A DNA stretch of 24,294 bases from contig QHRS01000009.1 in NCBI GenBank assembly GCA_003221435.1, positions 8,133-32,426 on the forward strand, written 5' to 3'. Each line of letters begins with the position of its first letter. Positions within the stretch are counted from its first letter, which is position 1. Source of the stretch: Candidatus Rokuibacteriota bacterium (lineage in GTDB: Bacteria; Methylomirabilota; Methylomirabilia; Rokubacteriales; CSP1-6). Shown in pieces: positions 14,727-22,073 of this stretch. The translations under genes were made by a program, and so were the position numbers. A model generated the notes under the pieces. That model was not told the origin of the DNA and did not search any database. It saw only the letters and a list, made by a program, of their open reading frames with translations.

Positions 14727-16210
14727 TAGACGTCGATCTGGGCGCGCTGGAGGCGGCCCGAATAGTCGATGTAGACCGTCTTCCACTCGGTCATGATGTC
14801 GAGCACGGTCCACCCGCCCTCGCGGTGGCCGTTGCCCGTCTGGCGGACGCCGCCGAACGGGAACTGGACTTCCGCCCCGATCGTCGAGGCGTTGACGTAC
14901 GTGATACCGGTGGCGAGCGCCTCGATCGCGCGGAAGGCGCGATCGATGTCGCGCGTGTAGATCGCCGAGGAGAGACCGTAGTTGGTGGCGTTGGCGATCT
15001 CGATCGCCTCGTCGAGGTTCTTCGCCCGCAGCACCGCGACCGAGGGCCCGAAGATCTCCTCACGCGCGATGCGCATCTTCGGCTCGACGTCGGCGAACAC
15101 GGTCGGCCGGTAGAAGTGGCCCCGGGCGAGGGCGCCCTCGGTCGCGGGCTCGCCGCCCGTGAGGACGCGCGCGCCCTCGCTCCGCCCGATCTGCGTGTAC
15201 TCGTGGATGCGCTGGAGCTGCCGGGCATTGATGACGGGGCCCACGTCCGTGGTCGGCTCGAGCCCCCCGCCGAGGCGCAGGCGGCGCGCGCGCTCGACGA
15301 AGCGGTCGAGGAACGCGCTCGCGACGCCTTCGTGGACGATCACCCGGCTCGCTGCGGTGCAGCGCTGGCCGGACGTGCCGAAGCCGCCCCAGACCGCGCC
15401 GTCCACGGCGAGGTCGAGCCGGGCGTCGTCCATCACGAGGATCACGTTCTTCCCGCCCATCTCGAGCGACACTTTCTTGCCCTCGGCCGCGCAGATCGTC
15501 GCGACCTTGCGCCCGACCTCGGTCGAGCCCGTGAACGAGACGAGGTGCACGCCAGGGTGGCGCACGAGGGCGTCCCCGGCCTCCTCGCCGAATCCCTGGA
15601 CGAGGTTCAGCACCCCGCCCGGAAGCCCCGCCTCGGCGAGGATCTCGACGAGGAGCGTGGCGAGGAGCGGCGTGTCCTCTGCCGGCTTGAAGACCACGGC
15701 GTTGCCGCAGACGAGCGCCGGGAAGATCTTCCAGGTCGGGATCGCCAGCGGGAAATTCCACGGCGTGATCGCGGCCACCACGCCGACCGGCACGCGGATC
15801 GCGACGCCGAACTTCTGCGGCAGCTCGCAGGGCGCCTGGACGCCGAAGAGCCGGCGGCCTTCGCCGAACATGTACTCGGCGGTGTCGATTCCCTCCTGCA
15901 CGTCGCCGAGCGCCTCCGTCAGCACCTTGCCCATCTCGCGCGTCATGAGCCGGCCGAGCTCGTCCTTCCGCCGCCTCAGGGTCTCCCCGGCCTTGCGCAC
16001 GACCTCGGCCCGGCGGGGCGCCGGCACCCGCGCCCAGCGCGCAAAGCCCTCCTGCGCGGCCTGCACCGCCCGGTCGACGTCGCGAGCATCCGAGCGGGGG
16101 AACCGGCCGATCAGATCGTCGCGGTCGGCCGGATTCAGATCATCGAAGGTCTGCCCCGACGCCGCGGGGACCCACTCGCCGCCGATGTAGTTCTGATAGC
16201 CGTGTGCCAT
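14726..16210 (-). CDS. Aldehyde dehydrogenase (NAD(P)+-dependent)
   Basis: The 494-residue enzyme oxidises an aldehyde to the acid with NAD(P)+. Visible are the cofactor-side TPWNFPLAIP with Asn152, FTGSTEVGR, general base Glu250 in LEMGGKN, nucleophile Cys284 in SGQRCTAASR and the late EEIFGPSV motif. The C-terminal GGVRQTGNGHREGG resembles the 2-oxoglutarate-semialdehyde/betaine-aldehyde branch of the superfamily, but the substrate cannot be fixed. ATG at 16210 has GGGAGG six bases upstream and fits the family start; the longer open frame to 16399 does not. It is divergent from xthA and ends exactly at a repeat unit. With GabT it could feed semialdehyde catabolism, though the genes are not adjacent. 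Confidence 0.9.
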   Translation of the reverse strand: MAHGYQNYIGGEWVPAASGQTFDDLNPADRDDLIGRFPRSDARDVDRAVQAAQEGFARWARVPAPRRAEVVRKAGETLRRRKDELGRLMTREMGKVLTEALGDVQEGIDTAEYMFGEGRRLFGVQAPCELPQKFGVAIRVPVGVVAAITPWNFPLAIPTWKIFPALVCGNAVVFKPAEDTPLLATLLVEILAEAGLPGGVLNLVQGFGEEAGDALVRHPGVHLVSFTGSTEVGRKVATICAAEGKKVSLEMGGKNVILVMDDARLDLAVDGAVWGGFGTSGQRCTAASRVIVHEGVASAFLDRFVERARRLRLGGGLEPTTDVGPVINARQLQRIHEYTQIGRSEGARVLTGGEPATEGALARGHFYRPTVFADVEPKMRIAREEIFGPSVAVLRAKNLDEAIEIANATNYGLSSAIYTRDIDRAFRAIEALATGITYVNASTIGAEVQFPFGGVRQTGNGHREGGWTVLDIMTEWKTVYIDYSGRLQRAQIDV

Positions 16211-16313
16211 GACGTGCCTCCCGTGCGCGCGCGTCTCCCGTGGGTCGGGACGAGCGATGCCATCGGCTCGACGATACCATCCCGCCGGGCACCGGGTGAT
16301 ATCCTCAAGCGTC

Positions 16314-17084
16314 GTGACGATCGCCACCTGGAACGTGAACTCGATCCGCACGCGCCTGCCCCGGCTGCTCGCGTGGCTCGAGCGCCGGCGGCCCGACATC
16401 GTCTGCCTTCAAGAGACCAAGGTCGAGGACGAACGCTTCCCCGTGGCCGAGCTGGGGGGGCTCGGGTACCGGACGCTCGCGTGCGGCGAGAAGACCTACA
16501 ATGGCGTCGCGATCCTGTCGAGGTCGCCGGGGACGGATATCGTCCGATGCCTGCCCGACGATGGCGCGGACGCGCAGCGCCGGATTCTCGTCACGACGAT
16601 CGACGGCGTGCGCATCGTCGACGTCTACGCCCCGAACGGCGGCGAGCTGGGCTCGCCCAGGTATGCCTACAAGCTCGAGTGGTACCGCCGCCTCCGCGCG
16701 TTCCTCGCCGCGGCCTTCGACCCCGGCCAGGACCTCGTGCTCTGCGGTGATCTCAACATCGCTCCCGACGAGCGCGACGTGTGGGATCCCGAGCAATGGC
16801 GTGGCCAGGTCATGTGCAGCGAGCCCGAGCGGGAGTGCTTCCGCGCGCTGGTCGGCTGGGGACTGACCGACGCCCTCCGGATGCACCAGCCCGAGGCCGG
16901 CGGGCTCTACACCTGGTGGGACTACCGCGCGGGGGCGTTCCGCCGCAACCGGGGGCTCCGGATCGATCACATCCTCCTGAGCCCCTCTCTCGCCAAGCGC
17001 TGCTCCGCGGTTCTGATCGACCGCGAGGAGCGGAAGGGCGCAAGGCCGTCGGATCACGCGCCCGTCATCGCCGCGATCCCGTAG
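16314..17084 (+). CDS. xthA: Exodeoxyribonuclease III / AP endonuclease
   Basis: The 256-residue member of the ExoIII family cleaves DNA at abasic sites and removes 3' blocking groups in base-excision repair. Catalytic segments are all present: TWNVNSIRTRLP, LQETKVED (metal Glu), DVYAPNGG (Tyr), CGDLNIAP (Asp and Asn), GLRIDHILLS and SDHAPVIA (Asp-His). GTG at 16314 is chosen because ExoIII proteins begin within a few residues of the IATWNVNS segment; GTG at 16296 is possible. It is one of two plus-strand genes and lies head-to-head with the aldehyde dehydrogenase across a 103-bp gap. Confidence 0.93.
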   Translation: MTIATWNVNSIRTRLPRLLAWLERRRPDIVCLQETKVEDERFPVAELGGLGYRTLACGEKTYNGVAILSRSPGTDIVRCLPDDGADAQRRILVTTIDGVRIVDVYAPNGGELGSPRYAYKLEWYRRLRAFLAAAFDPGQDLVLCGDLNIAPDERDVWDPEQWRGQVMCSEPERECFRALVGWGLTDALRMHQPEAGGLYTWWDYRAGAFRRNRGLRIDHILLSPSLAKRCSAVLIDREERKGARPSDHAPVIAAIP

Positions 17085-17120
17085 CGACCGGAGGCCGCGC
17101 ATGGCCCACCATCCGGACTC

Positions 17121-17611
17121 ATGATCACGCCCAGAAGGAAGCGTTCGATACGACGGGTCATCCTGCTCGCGCCGCTCGCCGCCGCCCTGCTCGTGCTCCC
17201 GGTCGCCGCCGACGCGAATGACCGGACGCACGCCATCACGGCCGTGACCGTGGACGATCTGTTCCCGACCCGCATCCTCGAGGTCCTGGCGGGGACCGAG
17301 GTCGTCTTCTCGGATCCACGCTTCCTCCGGGTGGAGATCGTGCCGGACGATGGGGCAAGACGCCGGGAACGTTTCGCTTCCTGTCCACCGTCGTCGGCGT
17401 CGAGCGCGCCGGAATCGTGCCGTGCGAGATCATCGTGCGGCCCCGCCCGGGAGTCCCGTCGCTCTACGATTTCTCCCAGGCCAAGCCCGGCGTGAGCGAG
17501 GCCGAGTTCCAGCGCGCCCAGGAGGACTGCCTCCGCGATCCGCGGACCGCCGGGTCGGCCCAGCTCTACCTCATGTGCATGCGGGCACGCGGCATTCAGC
17601 CGTTCCAGTAG
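17121..17611 (+). pseudogene. Small secreted protein, possibly cupredoxin-like, frame broken
   Basis: ATG at 17121 starts MITPRRKRSIRRV with a clear signal peptide (ILLAPLAAALLVLPVAADA). The mature part contains LFPTRILEVLAGTEVVF, like the first strands of cupredoxin-fold proteins, but no copper His/Cys set is evident. The frame breaks between 17350 and 17360, after VPDDGA. In the next frame it continues TPGTFRFLSTVVGV, VPCEIIVRPRPG and a Cys-containing tail to TAG at 17611. One missing base restores about 163 residues. It is 36 bases after xthA and may be cotranscribed. The fold is a guess from pattern. The 109 bp after it show nothing assignable. Confidence 0.5.
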
Positions 17612-17720
17612 CCCGCCGCGGCATGGCGCGAGGGCGCGCTCGCGGGCACGGCGAAGCGGCTCGGCGTGGACTTCTCGCCGACCGGTCCCTCGGCTCAGGC
17701 TGGGTGAGCCGGGCGGGCGC

Positions 17721-18584
17721 TCAGCGGGTCGGGCGGCCGCCCCCGCCGCGCAGGCGCGGATCCAGCACGTCGCGCAGCGCGTCGCCCAGCATGTTGAACC
17801 CGTAGACCGCGAGCGAGATCGCGGCGCCCGGCCAGAGCGCCATCCACGGCGCCTGGTACATGTAGGACCGGCCGGAGCCCGAGAGCATCGCGCCCCACGA
17901 CGGGTACGGCGGCGGAACGCCGAAGCCGAGGAACGACAGCGCCGACTCGGCGAGGATCGCGCCGCCGAGCCCGATCGTCGCGAGGATGATGACCGTCGCC
18001 GCGACGTTGGGCAGGACGTAGCGGACGAGGATCCGCAGGTGGCCGCAGCCGAGCGCGCGCGCGGCCTCCACGTAGGGGTTGTGGGCCACGCCGATCGTCG
18101 CGCCGCGAATCACGCGCGAGGCGCCCGCGGCGCCGACCACGCCGAGCGCCAGGATCACGTTCAGCTGCCCCGGCCCGAGCACGGCCATGAGCGAGAGGGT
18201 GATCACCAGGAACGGGAAGGACTGCCACGCGTCCACCACCCGCTGCACGACGATGTCGTACCGGCCCGCGAAGTAGCCGCTCGTCACGCCGATGATCGTC
18301 GCCAGGAAGATGCCGAGCAGCACCGCGCCGAAGCCGACCGTCACCGACACGCGCGCGCCGTAGACGACGCGGCTCCACATGTCGCGCCCGAGGTTGTCCG
18401 TGCCCATCCAGAACTGCGCGCTCGGCGGCCTGAGCCGAGCGCCGGCGATCGGCTCGTCATACGGGTACGGCGCGATCCCGCCCGCGAAGAGCGCCAGCAC
18501 GATCAGCGCGAGCACGATCAGCCCGCCGATCGCGCCGAGCGGCTTGCGGCGACAGAAGCGTCCGAGCCCCGCCACCGCCGCCAC
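17721..18584 (-). CDS. dppC: Dipeptide/oligopeptide ABC permease, DppC type
   Basis: The 287-residue inner-membrane permease has the DppC/OppC layout: a hydrophobic N-terminal span after CRRKPLGAIGG, the periplasmic segment HWL-like QFWMGTDNLGRDMWSR, the coupling motif EAARALGCGHLRILVRYVLP and the C-terminal PSWGAMLS and MLGDALRDVLDPR. GTG at 18584 has GGAGG about ten bases upstream. In most genomes it follows dppB in an operon with a binding protein and two ATPases. Here it is alone: upstream is a 234-bp repeat unit and then a methionine-synthase-like gene; downstream is a convergent gene. It needs partners encoded elsewhere, or is a stranded piece of a broken operon. Confidence 0.87.
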   Translation of the reverse strand: MAAVAGLGRFCRRKPLGAIGGLIVLALIVLALFAGGIAPYPYDEPIAGARLRPPSAQFWMGTDNLGRDMWSRVVYGARVSVTVGFGAVLLGIFLATIIGVTSGYFAGRYDIVVQRVVDAWQSFPFLVITLSLMAVLGPGQLNVILALGVVGAAGASRVIRGATIGVAHNPYVEAARALGCGHLRILVRYVLPNVAATVIILATIGLGGAILAESALSFLGFGVPPPYPSWGAMLSGSGRSYMYQAPWMALWPGAAISLAVYGFNMLGDALRDVLDPRLRGGGGRPTR

Positions 18585-18634
18585 GGCTAGTAGGCCTCCA
18601 ACGAATTCGGACTAAAAGTCATGCTCGGCTCCCT

Positions 18635-18868
18635 GTGCCGGGCCAAATAACGAGCCAGACAAGGCCCGAGGGAGGAGCCGACCGGAGCGTACGCAGCCAC
18701 GCGCGCTGTCTCGCCCACGGTCACCATGCCGCATGGCGCCTGTCGGAGAACCCGAGTTCGAGCGCCGGCTTCGCCGGCGCCATCGGTCCCTTGGGGGAGG
18801 CTCGGAGGGGGCCGCCGAGGCCCCCTTCGATGGGCAACGAAGTATGGCGAAGTAAATTGGAACGGCAC
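18635..18868 (+). repeat. 234-bp MITE-like unit with terminal inverted repeats, copy 4
   Basis: It is the same length as the unit at 14493 and collinear with it. The ends are GTGCCGGGCCAAATAAC (18635-18651) and GTAAATTGGAACGGCAC (18852-18868). The outer right end is the perfect complement of the inferred ancestral end GTGCCGTTCCAA, while the left end has mutated. The palindromic core is 18741-18832. It lies between the orphan dppC start and the stop of the MetE-like gene, and accounts for most of that 324-bp gap. Confidence 0.78.
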
Positions 18869-18908
18869 GAGGGTCAGGTCGGGTTCTGGGAATGAGAGAC
18901 GCCGGCGC

Positions 18909-19919
18909 TCACGTTTTCGCACCGAGCGCGAAGCGGGCGGCCTGCGCAGCTTCCACCACGAGGCGCAGCTTGTCGATCGTCTCGGGCACCGTGCGGGTCT
19001 TGAGGCCGCAGTCCGGATCGAGCCACACCTGGTCCGCTGGCATCACGGACAGCGCGCGCGCCACCCGCTCCTTCACGACGTCGATATCCTCGAGCACGTG
19101 CGTGTGGACGTCCACGATACCGAACGAGAGGTCCTTCGTGAACGGGTGCGCCTTGAACAACTCCACGAGATCGAGCCCGCTGTTGGACATTTCGAGGTCC
19201 CAGTTGTCAACCGGCAGGGCGAGCATGGCCGGATAGATGAACTCGAACGCCCCGTAACAGACGTGCGTCAGGAAGTACGCGGGGAGCCCCTCGGTGACGA
19301 CGTGCATCGCCTCGATCGCGACCTGCAGCTCTTCGGCCCGAACCGAAAGCGCGGGCTCGTCGATCTGGATGATCTTGCAGCCCGCCTCGACGAGCGCCTC
19401 CACTTCCTTGCGGATCTCGCGCGCGAGGGCCCGCGCAGCGGCGCGGCGATCCGGGTAATAGTCGTTGAACGACCAGTCCATGACCGTGTAGGGGCCCGTC
19501 AGCATGCCCTTCACCGGTCGGCGCGTCATCGCCTGCGCCTTCTTCCACCACCCGACCGTCATCGGGCCCGGCCACTTCACCTCACCGCCGATGATCGGCT
19601 TGTGGTAGTAGCGGTTGCCGTAGGAGCGCACGAGCCCGCCGAGCGTGAACCCGCCCATGAGCCCGGCGAAGTACGCGACCATGTCGCCGCGGTACATCTC
19701 GCCGTCGACGAGCACGTCGAGGCCGATCTCCTCCTGCTGGCGGATCCAGAACTCGGTGGCTTGCTCCTCGAGGCGTTCGAGCTCGGCCTGCGTGATCTCG
19801 TTGCGCGCATGCCTGGCGCGCGCGGCCAGCAGGTCGTCGGGTTTGGTGAGGCTGCCCACGCTGGTGGTGGGGAGCAGGGGCAGGTCGAATCCCAGGCTCT
19901 TGAGCTTGGCACGGCTCAT
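18909..19919 (-). CDS. MetE-type methionine synthase catalytic barrel
   Basis: The 336-residue protein corresponds to the C-terminal, zinc-binding half of cobalamin-independent methionine synthase. All four zinc ligands are there: His219 and Cys221 in LTHVCYG, Glu243 in LEMSNSG and Cys304 in DPDCGLKTR. Their spacings (2, 22 and 61 residues) equal those of E. coli MetE. Also conserved are DVLVDGEMYRGDMVAYF, KGMLTGPYT and IIQIDEPAL. It overlaps the preceding gene by ATGA. Single-barrel MetE-like methyltransferases use various methyl donors; here the donor is not known, and the companion barrel could matter. A thiol such as homocysteine would be the acceptor. Confidence 0.87.
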   Translation of the reverse strand: MSRAKLKSLGFDLPLLPTTSVGSLTKPDDLLAARARHARNEITQAELERLEEQATEFWIRQQEEIGLDVLVDGEMYRGDMVAYFAGLMGGFTLGGLVRSYGNRYYHKPIIGGEVKWPGPMTVGWWKKAQAMTRRPVKGMLTGPYTVMDWSFNDYYPDRRAAARALAREIRKEVEALVEAGCKIIQIDEPALSVRAEELQVAIEAMHVVTEGLPAYFLTHVCYGAFEFIYPAMLALPVDNWDLEMSNSGLDLVELFKAHPFTKDLSFGIVDVHTHVLEDIDVVKERVARALSVMPADQVWLDPDCGLKTRTVPETIDKLRLVVEAAQAARFALGAKT

Positions 19920-20899
19920 CGGCGTTCTCCCACGTACGCATCGCGAAGCCGGCGCATCGCCTCCAGCTTCGCGCGTGCGCGGTCGCGAGGCAGGTACTCG
20001 AGGCCGGCCGACGGCGCGAGGTGCGCCGGCGTCCGCAGGCGGCGCCCGATCAGGTCGAGCAGCGGAAACACCGTCTCCCGGGTTTCCATCTTGGTGTTGC
20101 GGGCATCCAGCAGCCCGAGCGACAGGGCCTTGGTCGAGCCCCGGTCCGCAATCACGCGCCCGAGCGCGGGCGAATACGTGAGGTCCACGTGTAACACGTC
20201 GACTGTCAGGTCCTGCAGGTCATCGTAGATCGGCGCCGCATCGCCGAAGTACGTGGCGAGCGACAGCCGGGCGGCACCCTTGCCCCGGGCGAGCACGACC
20301 AGCGCCTCGGCGAGAATCGCCAGATCGGACGGATGGCGGAGAATGGCGGGCTCGTCCACCTGGATCACGGGCGCGCCCTGGCCGGCCAGCTCCGAGACCT
20401 CCTGCGCGAGGACGGCCCCGTACGCCACCGTGAGCGCATGGACGGAGCGGTAGCCGCTCTCGAGGATGCTGCCGCGGGCCATCGTGTACGGCCCCGGCAC
20501 GACCGCCTTCACGGGGCGCCCCGCGGCTTTCACGGCCTGGCGGTAGTCCCGCGCGAACAGCGGCCCCTTCCGGGAGAGCCGTCCCGTCACCACCGGCTGG
20601 CGGAAGTACGTGTTCGTGTCGAAGAAGCGCAGCAGGCCGTTCATCGAGACGCCGTTCAGGTTCGCCGCGAAATACGAGAGGCCGTCGCCCCAGCGCACTT
20701 GTCCGTCGGTCGGCAGCTCGACCCCCGCGGCGATCTGCTCACGCACGACTTCCGCGGTCACCGCGTCCTGCACCTTCGCAAGGCTCTCGGCGCTGATCTC
20801 ACCCCGCTCCCGCTGGCCGTGGGCGCGCCGCAGCTGCTGCAGCTCGGCGGTGTCGCCAATCCGCGGATAACTTCCCGTGTTCGTCAGGATGAGTTCCAT
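19916..20899 (-). CDS. MetE-like barrel without zinc site (companion subunit?)
   Basis: The 327-residue protein is a second MetE/UROD-like barrel that opens TNTGSYPRIGDTAELQQL and contains DGQVRWGDGLSYFAANL, KAVVPGPYTMARGS and VIQVDEPAIL. Where the zinc site should be it has LATYFGD instead of THxCY and LEYLPRDRAR instead of PDCGLKTR, so the ligands are missing. That is how the N-terminal half of full MetE differs from the C-terminal half. The FDTNTYFRQP segment is likewise reminiscent of the MetE N-half. It is translationally coupled to the zinc-bearing barrel that follows, so the pair may be a split two-subunit MetE. Independent enzyme function is the alternative. Confidence 0.75.
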   Translation of the reverse strand: MELILTNTGSYPRIGDTAELQQLRRAHGQRERGEISAESLAKVQDAVTAEVVREQIAAGVELPTDGQVRWGDGLSYFAANLNGVSMNGLLRFFDTNTYFRQPVVTGRLSRKGPLFARDYRQAVKAAGRPVKAVVPGPYTMARGSILESGYRSVHALTVAYGAVLAQEVSELAGQGAPVIQVDEPAILRHPSDLAILAEALVVLARGKGAARLSLATYFGDAAPIYDDLQDLTVDVLHVDLTYSPALGRVIADRGSTKALSLGLLDARNTKMETRETVFPLLDLIGRRLRTPAHLAPSAGLEYLPRDRARAKLEAMRRLRDAYVGERR

Positions 20900-20911
20900 G
20901 CGTGACTCGTT

Positions 20912-21316
20912 TCAGAGCGGCTTGCGCCCGCCGTAGCCCTCGTCGAGCCCGTGCCAGAAGCCGACCTCGGATTCGCCATGACGCCAGCACAGGTTCACTT
21001 CCCTATTATTGTCGAGCAGATACGGAAAATCCACGAGTCCGAGGCTCAGGTCCTTCGGGGCGCCGCCCAGCTCCAGAATCTGCTCGAGGCCCCGCTGCAC
21101 CTCCCCGGTGCGTTCCACGATCGCCGCGGCCTTCTGCTGCCACGCTTCACGGTCGATCGTGCCGCCGCCCGAGAGCGAGATTCGCTGCTGCTCCCGCTCC
21201 AGCTCGGCCCTGAGGGCCGTCGCGGCGGCGTGCCCTTCCATGACGGCGCCCATGATCCGCGTCAACTCGGGGATCAGCGCATCCACCTCCTTCGGGGTGA
21301 AGTACCGCTTGGTCAA
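20912..21316 (-). CDS. DUF2203 family protein
   Basis: The small protein (about 134 residues) opens KRYFTPKEVDALIPEL, has a long charged coiled helix (ATALRAELEREQQRI), and ends KDLSLGLVDFPYLLD and LCWRHGESEVGFWHGLDEG. These are signature segments of DUF2203, whose role is unknown. The start is uncertain: TTG at 21316 fits the family, while ATG at 21391 would overlap lutC by 44 bases. It lies 12 bases ahead of the two MetE-like genes and probably shares their transcript. Confidence 0.78.
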   Translation of the reverse strand: MTKRYFTPKEVDALIPELTRIMGAVMEGHAAATALRAELEREQQRISLSGGGTIDREAWQQKAAAIVERTGEVQRGLEQILELGGAPKDLSLGLVDFPYLLDNNREVNLCWRHGESEVGFWHGLDEGYGGRKPL

Positions 21317-21347
21317 GACCGTGCCGGCTGTGCCACCGCACCGCGCA

Positions 21348-22073
21348 TCATTCGATGAAGATCGCGTGAACTTCCCGGGGCCCGTGGACACCGCGGGTCA
21401 GCGTCAGCTCGATGTCGGCCGTGCGGCTCGGACCGGTGATGAAGGTGATCGCGCCGCCAGACATCGACCGCGCGGGCTCAGCGTGCCACGCTTCCAGCAC
21501 GACTCCCGCCTGCTCGACGGTCTCCACTAGCACCCGGCGATCGAAGACCGCGACGTGGTACTCCGGCAGCAGCGAGGTCGAGCGCGGGCGGCCCCGGCCT
21601 GATATGAGCGCGAGCGTGCCCGTCTCGGCGATCGCGAGATCGGCGCCGGTCACCCCGATCTCGGCGGCCGCGCTGAGCTCGCGCAGTCGCCGCGCCTCGG
21701 GCTCGCCGACGATGCCGTCGGGCATCGGGACCGCGTCCAGTCCCTCCTGCCGGAGGCCCTCCCCGAGGTCGGCGCCGAGCGCCGCCGCGCTCCAGCAAAT
21801 GACCCGGCGCACGCTGCGCTCGCGCGCGATTCGCCCGACCACGGCCGGCACCTGGTCCATGCGCGGCACGACGTGAAACACGCCCGCGAGCCGCTCGAAC
21901 TCCTCCTGGAAGCGTCTGATGGCCTGCGGCCAGCGCTCGGCGAGCTGCCGCCGCACCCGCTCGACGGCCGCGGCCGGGTCGGCCGGACGCTCGGCCACAG
22001 TCGCAGGGAACAACCCCGGGGTCTTGCTCGTCTCGCGGCGGATCCGCCCGATGAACTCGGCGCGCGCGGTCAT
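21348..22073 (-). CDS. lutC: LutC / LldG lactate-utilisation protein
   Basis: The 241-residue LUD-domain protein is the third subunit of the LutABC complex, which oxidises L-lactate to pyruvate in the cytoplasm. Segments typical of the family are VTGADLAIAETGTLALIS, TSLLPEYHVAVF and ITGPSRTADIELTLTRGVHGP. ATG at 22073 overlaps the lutB TGA as ATGA. Longer open frames upstream are shadows of lutB. It completes the order lutA-lutB-lutC. Confidence 0.9.
   Translation of the reverse strand: MTARAEFIGRIRRETSKTPGLFPATVAERPADPAAAVERVRRQLAERWPQAIRRFQEEFERLAGVFHVVPRMDQVPAVVGRIARERSVRRVICWSAAALGADLGEGLRQEGLDAVPMPDGIVGEPEARRLRELSAAAEIGVTGADLAIAETGTLALISGRGRPRSTSLLPEYHVAVFDRRVLVETVEQAGVVLEAWHAEPARSMSGGAITFITGPSRTADIELTLTRGVHGPREVHAIFIE

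Noticed and set aside
14825..16750. A 641-codon plus-strand open frame across the aldehyde dehydrogenase
   Set aside because: It is antisense to a gene with complete catalytic motifs, has Arg/Asp/His-rich composition typical of shadow frames in GC-rich DNA, and shows no family motif.
17612..17720. Coding-like stretch (WREGALAGTAKRLGVDF) between the secreted-protein gene and dppC
   Set aside because: Short, without a start, and not matched to any family I know; it may be a remnant or chance.
18726..20228. A 500-codon plus-strand open frame starting in a repeat unit
   Set aside because: It begins in the element and then runs antisense to the MetE-like genes, so it is not taken as a transposase or cargo gene.
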